Source of the DNA: QHXN01 sp032162705
Lineage (GTDB): Bacteria; Acidobacteriota; Blastocatellia; Pyrinomonadales; Pyrinomonadaceae
DNA length: 64,000 nt
NCBI GenBank assembly: GCA_032162705.1
Contig: JAVRON010000144.1
Location: 23,458-87,457, forward strand
Direction: 5' to 3'
The position numbers and the translations under genes are program-made. This document shows, one piece after another, positions 28,437-34,369 of the stretch (within the stretch, counting starts at the first letter, position 1; each line of letters opens with the position of its first letter). The notes below the pieces were generated by a model. It did no database searches. It saw only the letters and a program-made list of their open reading frames with translations, and was not told where the DNA came from.

Positions 28437-29285
28437 TTGAGTCTGACAAGGAGAGAGTTTTTGAAGGGCGCGGGCGCGGCGGGGTTGGTCGGCGTGGCGG
28501 GAGTGTCGGCGTATGGTGGGTTGGTCGAGGCTTGGGATTATGAGTTGACGGAGACGGTCGTCGGGGTGCGTGGGTTGCCGGAGAGGTTCGAGGGGTTTCG
28601 TATCGCGCAGGTGTCGGATGTGCATCACGGGCGTCTGGTGTCGATTGAAGAGGTGCGGCGCGTGGTGGGGTTGGCGAACGAGACGCGTGCTGACCTCGTG
28701 GCGTTGACGGGCGACTACACGACTGCGCTCCGACAGTATGTCGAGCCGTGCGCGGAGGCGCTGGCGGAGTTGAGCGCGCCGGACGGCGTGTGGGCCGTGC
28801 TTGGAAATCACGACCACAAGACGGACGGGCCTTTGACGGCGGGGGCGCTCGTGCGGCGCGGGATAAACGTGCTGACGAACACGAACACGGTGTTGCGGCG
28901 CGGCGCGGACGCGTTGCAGTTGGCAGGCGTGGACGATTGGGGATGGGGCAAGGCCGACTTTGCGCGGACGATGCGCGGCGTAGACCTCAAGCGCCCTTCC
29001 ATCCTGCTCGCGCACGAGCCGATGGCACTCGACGTGCCTGAGACGCGCGGCGTCTCGCTCATCCTGAGCGGGCACACGCACGGCGGGCAAATCTCTTTGC
29101 CACTTGTCGGCTCGCCCGCGGCATACGTCTGGAAGCACTTGAAGTACATGCGCGGGATGTACGAGAGCGAGGGCACGCAGCTCTACGTCTCGCGCGGGAC
29201 GGGCATGATCGGCGTGCCCGTGCGTATCGGCGCGCGCCCCGAGGTCGCCGTGTTAAGGCTTGTACGCGCGCCCGACTCTGCGTAA
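28437..29285 (+). CDS. Tat-exported metallophosphoesterase
   Basis: This 282-residue protein starts with a twin-arginine signal (LTRREFLKGAGAAGLVG). The calcineurin-like metallophosphatase motifs follow in order: QVSDVHHG, LTGDYT, LGNHDHK, LAHEP and LSGHTHGGQ. The two metals would be bound by the Asp, His and Asn residues of these motifs. It resembles YkuE/YaeI-type phosphoesterases that act on lipid or phosphodiester substrates at the membrane. The start is TTG at 28437, preceded by GAGGTGAG, which keeps the Tat motif at the extreme N-terminus. Confidence 0.92.
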   Translation: MSLTRREFLKGAGAAGLVGVAGVSAYGGLVEAWDYELTETVVGVRGLPERFEGFRIAQVSDVHHGRLVSIEEVRRVVGLANETRADLVALTGDYTTALRQYVEPCAEALAELSAPDGVWAVLGNHDHKTDGPLTAGALVRRGINVLTNTNTVLRRGADALQLAGVDDWGWGKADFARTMRGVDLKRPSILLAHEPMALDVPETRGVSLILSGHTHGGQISLPLVGSPAAYVWKHLKYMRGMYESEGTQLYVSRGTGMIGVPVRIGARPEVAVLRLVRAPDSA

Positions 29286-29301
29286 GAGAAACATATTCAA
29301 T

Positions 29302-29715
29302 TCAAACGCGGCGCAGGGCCAGCACGGTCAGGTCGTCGTGCTTCGGCGTCCCGGCCTCGTAGTGATATGAGACCTGCCAGCCGTCGTGCGCGAAGTCGCG
29401 GCACGGCAGCAAGCCCGCCTGAATCTGTGCGGCAAGCTCAAGGTCTTCTTCCAGCGCGCGCCTCTGCTTCGCCGTCAGACAGCCGAGGCAGACCGTGACG
29501 AGCGGGTCTGCAATCAGACGCTCCGACTCGACCGGGTCCAGACAGACCGAGCACAGTCCGAACGTCTCCTCCTCAATGCGGGCGAGCGCTGCGTCAACCT
29601 CTCCCAGCAGACGATGGAGCTGCGCCGCGTCGTCCAACCCGACCGAGGCGACCTCAAGCCTGTGCCTTCATTCGAGAAGCTGTCCGCGCATCGCTGCGTC
29701 AATCACGGTAGCCAT
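29302..29715 (-). pseudogene. Decayed DksA-type zinc finger / PP2C phosphatase fusion
   Basis: From ATG 29715 the frame reads 15 codons (ending MRGQLLE), then TGA at 29668-29670. It continues in the same frame as RHRLEVASVGLDDAAQ with no shift. The next part is a DksA/TraR-like zinc finger (CSVCLDPVESERLIADPLVT, then VCLGC). It is followed by the start of a PP2C/SpoIIE domain (LAAQIQAGLLP...WQVSYHYEAG). That is joined directly to the C-terminal PP2C end HDDLTVLALRRV. The roughly 170-residue catalytic core between them is absent. So there is a nonsense codon plus an internal deletion. A shorter TTG-started frame (29637) could still be translated as a zinc-finger peptide. Confidence 0.75.
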
Positions 29716-29817
29716 TACCTGTCTCCCTTGTTTGAAAGTCGAAACGTGTTAAGCCTTGCGAGGTTTTCAGGTCGGAGCAGTCGGGCAGCGCGTGCGTTCG
29801 CGCCGGAAGGCGAGCCG

Positions 29818-30210
29818 CTAAGTCGGGACTCCCGCGGGGCGGGGCGCGCCCTGAAGTCGCACGGGCAGGCGAGGCGCGCAGCAGATCGTCTCCATCCGCG
29901 CGCGGTCTTTCTGCATCTCTCGATCTTCGCCGAGCCACGTCATGACTTCACTGAAGACGCGCGCCGCATGCACGTCCTCGGGCGTCGCAATCCGGTAGTG
30001 CATCCACTTGCCCTCGCGCCGAGCGGCCACGACGCCCGCACGACGTAGGTACGCGAGATGGCGCGAAATCTTCGGCTGGTTCGTCCCCAGCACCTCGACG
30101 AAGAAACAGACGCAGACCTCGCCCGCCGCCAACAGGTTCAGAAGACGCAAACGCGTGCGGTCGGCCAGCGCCCTGAAGAGTAGTTCCATCTGCGCTTCTT
30201 TTTTCCCCAT
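29818..30210 (-). CDS. arsR: ArsR-family metalloregulator
   Basis: This 130-residue winged-helix repressor has ALADRTRLRLLNLLAAGEVCVC with the Cys-x-Cys arsenic/antimony site seen in classical ArsR. The recognition helix is TNQPKISRHLAYLRRAG and the wing is ARREGKWMHYRI. An extra CC pair occurs near the C-terminus (ETICCAP). It should repress until As(III) or Sb(III) binds. It lies downstream of the arsN-like gene (the stop to the arsR ATG spans a 29-bp duplicated junction), and two matching inverted sites lie at 30816-30880. ATG 30210 is the likely start, and ATG 30189 is possible. Confidence 0.9.
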   Translation of the reverse strand: MGKKEAQMELLFRALADRTRLRLLNLLAAGEVCVCFFVEVLGTNQPKISRHLAYLRRAGVVAARREGKWMHYRIATPEDVHAARVFSEVMTWLGEDREMQKDRARMETICCAPRLPVRLQGAPRPAGVPT

Positions 30211-30256
30211 CCTCAAACGGCCCCCACAACCTTGGTCATCCTCAAACGGCCCCCAC
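30208..30256. repeat. 20-bp direct repeat (29-bp unit) duplicating the arsN/arsR junction
   Basis: CATCCTCAAACGGCCCCCAC occurs at 30208-30227 and 30237-30256 (unit 29 bp). The right copy holds the last codons and TGA of the arsN-like gene, and the left copy holds the arsR start. On the minus strand each copy reads GTT-TGA-GG-ATG, so the duplication inserted an extra eight-codon frame between two formerly coupled genes. Confidence 0.88.
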
Positions 30257-30733
30257 CGCGCGGCTTCGACGCTCTAACAGAATCGTGTCGCGCCAGCGCC
30301 CCGCGAGTTGTCCTATGCGCTCGCGCCGCCCGACTTCTCGGAAACCGCACGCTCGGTGCAGCGCCACGCTCGCCTCGTTCTCCGGAAAGATGCTTGCCTG
30401 CAAAGTCCAAAGCCCTTCAGCCTCCGACTCTTCGATGAGCGCTTCGAGCAGCTTGCGGCCCACCCTCGCGCCCCTGAACTCTTCCGCCACGTACACGCTC
30501 ACCTCAGCCACACCCGCATAGACCTTCCGCGCCGACACAGGCGAAAGAGCCGCCCATCCAGCGACCACTCCACCGTCCGCGAGCGCCACCAGACGGCAAG
30601 GGGACAGGTGCGAGGCGTCCCAACGCAGCCAGTCCGTGGCTCCGGTCTCGAACGTCGCGTGCCCGGTCGCAAGGCCCTCAACGTAGATGGCGCGCACGCT
30701 CTCCCAGTGACCCGGCAGCATCTTTTCGACCAT
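30242..30733 (-). CDS. arsN: ArsN/phosphinothricin-type GNAT N-acetyltransferase
   Basis: This 163-residue GNAT protein has an N-terminal VRAIYVEGLATGHATFETGA of the phosphinothricin/arsinothricin acetyltransferase type. The acetyl-CoA loop is VAEEFRGARVGRKLLEALIE, and ENEASVALHRACGFREVGRRE is at the C-terminus. In ars clusters this protein (ArsN1) acetylates the antibiotic arsinothricin. Substrate choice here is inferred from its position before arsR and opposite an arsI-like gene. ATG 30733 was preferred because AAAAAAGG lies about 12 nt upstream. ATG 30742 is an alternative. Confidence 0.78.
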   Translation of the reverse strand: MVEKMLPGHWESVRAIYVEGLATGHATFETGATDWLRWDASHLSPCRLVALADGGVVAGWAALSPVSARKVYAGVAEVSVYVAEEFRGARVGRKLLEALIEESEAEGLWTLQASIFPENEASVALHRACGFREVGRRERIGQLAGRWRDTILLERRSRAVGAV

Positions 30734-30815
30734 ACAGATCATACCTTTTTTGTGCCTCTCCCGGCATGAGTTTATTCTCTTGTAACGCCGCCGGACGCCT
30801 CGGAAAATAACTCTC

Positions 30816-30880
30816 ACATACGTCTTGACGAATGTGTTCTCAGCGTGTACTATGCCTCTCACATTCGCCGAGGCGAATAT
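30816..30880. promoter_or_regulatory. Two matching ArsR-type operators around the arsI promoter
   Basis: Site 1 (about 30816-30835) is ACATACGTC-TT-GACGAATGT and site 2 (about 30861-30880) is ACATTCGCC-GA-GGCGAATAT. Each is a 9-bp inverted repeat with a 2-nt spacer and one mismatch, and they share ACATNCGYC/GRCGAATRT. Site 1 covers the -35 TTGACG (30825-30830). Site 2 lies just after the -10 TACTAT (30848-30853), and the hexamers are 17 nt apart. Binding at both would block the promoter, and site 1 may also affect the divergent arsN promoter. Confidence 0.75.
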
Positions 30881-30901
30881 GAATTGTAAGGGAGAAACGA
30901 C

Positions 30902-31474
30902 ATGGAAAGCAAGACCTTGAAGACTCTGAAGGCGCACGTGGCGCTGAATGTGAAGAGCGTGGAGGAGAGCATCGAGTTCTATCGCCGCGCGTTCGGACTC
31001 GACCCGTGCAAGGTGCGCGCAGGCTACGCGAAGTTCGACGTGGAGGAGCCGCCGCTCAACCTGACGCTCAACGAGCAAGGGGAAGTACGGCGCGGCGCGC
31101 TCTCGCACCTCGGGATTCAGGTGGCCTCGACCGCGGACGTGCTCGCGCTCGGCGAGCGTTGGCGTGCGGCGGGGCTTGCGACCTTCGACGAGATGGGGAC
31201 GAACTGCTGCTACGCGGTTCAGGACAAGACGTGGGTCACAGACCCGGACGGCAACTCCTGGGAGGCGTTCGTCGTGCTCGAAGACAACTTGCCGGAGACG
31301 ACGATGTGCTGCACGGACGGCGCGGCAACGACGTGTGAGACGCAAACATCAGTCGAGTCGCAGGCGTCCGCGTCGTGCTGCGTGTTGGAGACCACGTTGA
31401 AAGAGGGCTTGGCCGTGACCGAGTGCGTGGCGACCTGCTGCGGTGACGTGACGCCGTTGGCGCTCAAGCGTTGA
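30902..31474 (+). CDS. arsI: ArsI/CadI-type vicinal-oxygen-chelate protein with Cys-rich tail
   Basis: In this 190-residue protein, residues 8-125 are a glyoxalase/VOC domain (HVALNVKSVEESIEFYRRAF, SHLGIQVAS, VTDPDGNSWEAFVV). They include the metal-ligand His and Glu and the NCCYAVQDKTWVTDPDG region typical of ArsI C-As lyases and CadI proteins. ArsI demethylates trivalent organoarsenicals. The last 60 residues are Cys-rich (MCCTDG, SCC, ATCC), possibly binding metalloid. SD GGGAGAAA precedes ATG 30902. It is driven by the operator-flanked promoter and divergent from arsN-arsR. Confidence 0.86.
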   Translation: MESKTLKTLKAHVALNVKSVEESIEFYRRAFGLDPCKVRAGYAKFDVEEPPLNLTLNEQGEVRRGALSHLGIQVASTADVLALGERWRAAGLATFDEMGTNCCYAVQDKTWVTDPDGNSWEAFVVLEDNLPETTMCCTDGAATTCETQTSVESQASASCCVLETTLKEGLAVTECVATCCGDVTPLALKR

Positions 31475-31506
31475 GCCGCTATCCGGCACGGCGCGCGACT
31501 GCCGGT

Positions 31507-33414
31507 CTAGTTGCTCTGCGGGTCGTTGCCCTCGTCCGTGTCGTCGGCGTCTTTGTTGTCGTCGCCGGGCGGGGCGTTGTCGGGAGGGGGAGCGCCCTTC
31601 TCTGCGCGCAGGCGGAGGATGGCGCAGTCGCCGTCGGAGTAGACCTCATCGAACCAGCCGCTGTCGAGCGCGTTGTTGTAGAAGTCTTCGTGCTCGTGGT
31701 CTGTGAAGACGTAGCGGACGCAGCGCCGCCCGGCGCCCTCGCCGACGCAGAAGTTGTCACGAATTATCGGGCCGAGATTAGCGACCTCTTCGTCGGAGAG
31801 GTCTTTGCCGATGGTGATCTTGGCGTGGAGTTCCGAGAGCTTCTGATCCTTGTCGAGCAGGTACGTGGGGTCGAGACCGGAGACGTATGCGAGCTGCGGG
31901 TTGTAGAAGAAGAGCTTCGGAAAGTCGTCCCAGTCGGTGTTGAGTATCAGCTCGCCGCGGTCTGCGTTCTTCGAGAGCCACTCGGAGCCGCCCTGATAGA
32001 AGTTCGGCCCGGCCATTCCCGCGATGTCCTTCGAGGTAACATATGCGTACCAGACCAAAGGCGCTGCGAGCAGCACAAAGGCCGTCGAGACCAGTACGAC
32101 CTCCCACGCGCGCGCACGCTCGATCTTCTCCGGCGCGCGTGTGCGACCACCCACTTCGGTGCGCTCGCCCGGCTCAGTAGTCGAATCGGCTGCGGGAGCA
32201 AAGTCAGCGATGGGAGCAGAGTCGGCGGCGAGAGAGGAGTCGGCGGCGACAGACTCGCGCGCGGTGAAGCGCTCGCGTGCGTGGCGGATGAGCGGCTCGA
32301 CGGCGAAGGCTGCGAAGAGTACGGCGAAGGGCGGGAAGTATTCCGCGAACCTGCGCCAGCGCATGTTGACGATCATCAGGAAGGTCGAGAAGAGCAGAAG
32401 GAAGAACGCACGCTGCCGCCCCTTGTTCGAAGAGTCCTTGAAGGCGACGTAGCCCACGACCATCGCGACCAGCGCCACACCGCAGTTGCCTAAGAACTCC
32501 CAGGTCGTGTAGGGATACCACTCCGAGCCGACCGCCGTCGAGAAGTCTTTGGCCGTGACCTTGATGATGAGGTGCTCGTAGAGCAGTTGGAAGTTGTGCG
32601 GGAAATATGGATTGATGACGAAGCCGAGGAGTGAGCCTGCCAGCACGAGTCCAAAGGCCGCCGCCGCCCACCAGACTTCACGGTTGAGCGCGCGCTCCTG
32701 CCACATCACGACGAACAGCCAGAAGAGTGAGGCCGCGCAGAGCAGGAAGACCATGTCATATGTGAGCGCGAAGACGAAGGCCAGCGGGAGGAGCCAGCGA
32801 TACTTGCGCTCGAACATGAGATGGATGCCGATGACGAGCAGCACGATTGAGACGCTCATCGCCTTGCCCATGCTCATGCGATAGAGGAACGGGGCACTGC
32901 TTCCCGTGACGGCGACGAGCCAGACGAGCGGGTAGCTCAGGCGATTGCGCAGCATCAGCCAGTAGCACGAGAAGACTGCGAGGCACGAGAAGAGCCACGT
33001 GCCGATCTTCGCGCCGGTCTGGAAGTCGGAGAACCATGTGAACGGAATCTGTAGGATGTGAAAGAGGAAGTGGTGGTCTACGTAATCACGCGCGTTGAGC
33101 GTCGTGAGTGGGAGCGAATCGAAGGAGGGAGGGAAGTGCCCCGTTCGCATCCCCTGCCAAAGCATACGGCTCCAGCCGAAGTGATAATAGGCGTCGTAGT
33201 CGCCGCAGCAGAGCGACCCCGTCGAGAACTGCAAGTACCAGAAGACGGCTCCGACCAGAAGCGCGCCCGCTATGAGGAGCACCGGGCGGCTGTTCAGCAC
33301 CGACGAAAGACTCCGGCGTTTGGCGGGCCGTCCAGCGACCTCAACGTTCTGCGAGGGCAGGCCAGCGACTTCGACGTTCTCTGCGGGGAGGCTCCCGCTC
33401 TGTATGTTCTCCAT
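31507..33414 (-). CDS. Polytopic GT-C-like (STT3/GT39-type) membrane protein
   Basis: In this 635-residue protein, after about 45 cytoplasmic residues with a repeated VEVAG unit, about 11-12 membrane spans follow. The first extracytoplasmic loop contains GDYDAYYHFGWSRMLWQGM and an ARDYVDHHFLFH segment. These are the Asp-x-Tyr-x-x-His patterns of GT-C glycosyltransferases and STT3-like proteins. A soluble C-terminal domain (about residues 480-610) contains LILNTDWDDFPKLFFYNP. It probably transfers sugar from a polyprenyl phosphate donor, but the acceptor is unknown. The C-terminus is acidic low complexity. Confidence 0.68.
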   Translation of the reverse strand: MENIQSGSLPAENVEVAGLPSQNVEVAGRPAKRRSLSSVLNSRPVLLIAGALLVGAVFWYLQFSTGSLCCGDYDAYYHFGWSRMLWQGMRTGHFPPSFDSLPLTTLNARDYVDHHFLFHILQIPFTWFSDFQTGAKIGTWLFSCLAVFSCYWLMLRNRLSYPLVWLVAVTGSSAPFLYRMSMGKAMSVSIVLLVIGIHLMFERKYRWLLPLAFVFALTYDMVFLLCAASLFWLFVVMWQERALNREVWWAAAAFGLVLAGSLLGFVINPYFPHNFQLLYEHLIIKVTAKDFSTAVGSEWYPYTTWEFLGNCGVALVAMVVGYVAFKDSSNKGRQRAFFLLLFSTFLMIVNMRWRRFAEYFPPFAVLFAAFAVEPLIRHARERFTARESVAADSSLAADSAPIADFAPAADSTTEPGERTEVGGRTRAPEKIERARAWEVVLVSTAFVLLAAPLVWYAYVTSKDIAGMAGPNFYQGGSEWLSKNADRGELILNTDWDDFPKLFFYNPQLAYVSGLDPTYLLDKDQKLSELHAKITIGKDLSDEEVANLGPIIRDNFCVGEGAGRRCVRYVFTDHEHEDFYNNALDSGWFDEVYSDGDCAILRLRAEKGAPPPDNAPPGDDNKDADDTDEGNDPQSN

Positions 33415-33517
33415 GATTATTCAGTCTCCCCGAACGGGTATGCCCCGGATGATTTCACGCCCCCGATTTGAGTCCACGAAAATAACACGAACGGGCGCGC
33501 GGCACGAAGCGCACGGG

Positions 33518-33664
33518 AAGGCAAGGCCGCTCGCGCGGAAGGCAAAGTTCAAAAGGCAAAAGGCAAAAGTGAAGGAGGATGAGAAGCAGCGTGGCTCCCA
33601 TCCTCCTTTTGATTTTTGCCTTTTGAACTTTGCCTTTTGCCTTCCGCGCGAGCGGCCTTGCCTT
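33518..33664. repeat. Long inverted heptad repeat, AGGCAAA family, copy 1
   Basis: The left arm 33518-33571 contains AAGGCAAGGCCGCTCGCGCGG followed by AGGCAAA heptamers. The right arm 33604-33664 is its near-perfect complement over about 45 bp, with a small inner GGAGGAT/ATCCTCC helix. The related copy at 59780-59931 shares the AGGCAAA units but not the GC-rich outer part. It lies between the GT-C gene (divergent) and the response regulator gene. Confidence 0.9.
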
Positions 33665-33675
33665 GCTGTGCGGCG

Positions 33676-34176
33676 TTAACCGCAGAGGCGTCTGACGGCG
33701 GCGATGAGGTCGGAGGGGTTGATGGGTTTGGTGATAAAGCCGTCGAAGCCCGCGGCGCGCGCCTGCTCGCGGTCGTCGTACATCGTGAAGCCGGAGACGG
33801 CGATCAGCGGCGTGCTTCCGTAGTCAGGCAGCGCGCGCAACGCCTCGGCCAACTGGTAGCCGTTCATCCCCGGCATGCCGATGTCGGAGATGACCGCGTC
33901 GAAGTGCTCGCGCCGCGCATAGTCGAACGCCTCTGGGGCCGAGAACGCGGTCGCGACCTGATAGCCCGCGTAGCTCATCAGCATGGCGATCATCTCGGTC
34001 ACGTCGGGCGCATCATCGACGACGAGCACCCGCAGCCTTCGCGCGTCGGCTTCGGAGTGTCCGCCCGCGAGCGGTTCGCGGTGGAAAGAGTAGTCGGGCA
34101 GTTCGGGCGCGGTGGGTGGCGGCGAAGCCATGTGGCGTCCCCACCCTTCGTCGAGATGGTCGGTGTTCTGAAACAT
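33676..34176 (-). CDS. Response regulator receiver protein
   Basis: This 166-residue protein has a 45-residue polar lead and a CheY-like receiver domain only. LVVDDAPDVTEMIAML carries the acidic pair, VISDIGMPGMNGYQL the phospho-acceptor Asp, and LIAVSGF and GFITKPINPSDL the Thr/Ser and Lys switch residues. No output domain is present. The next gene upstream on the same strand is a hybrid histidine kinase with a very similar receiver at its C-terminus, so phosphotransfer between them is likely. Confidence 0.93.
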   Translation of the reverse strand: MFQNTDHLDEGWGRHMASPPPTAPELPDYSFHREPLAGGHSEADARRLRVLVVDDAPDVTEMIAMLMSYAGYQVATAFSAPEAFDYARREHFDAVISDIGMPGMNGYQLAEALRALPDYGSTPLIAVSGFTMYDDREQARAAGFDGFITKPINPSDLIAAVRRLCG

Positions 34177-34369
34177 CTGCTTACACTTTTTCCGGCGCGT
34201 GATTGGGGAGCTAAGAACACCTTAACATCTTCAAACCATTCCCGATAGGGAGAGCGGGCTAACGGTCGCGGGCAGGCAGAAGGTTTTCCCTTCGTCACCA
34301 TCCGGAAAAAAACTCTTCTCTAACAAAAAACTTTTCTCTAACAAGAATCGGCTCGCACCTAGAAGTCTT

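Noticed and set aside
29668..29670. TGA in the DksA/PP2C gene as selenocysteine
   Set aside because: No SECIS-like hairpin follows, the position is not near the zinc-finger cysteines, and the same gene carries an internal deletion, so simple decay is more likely.
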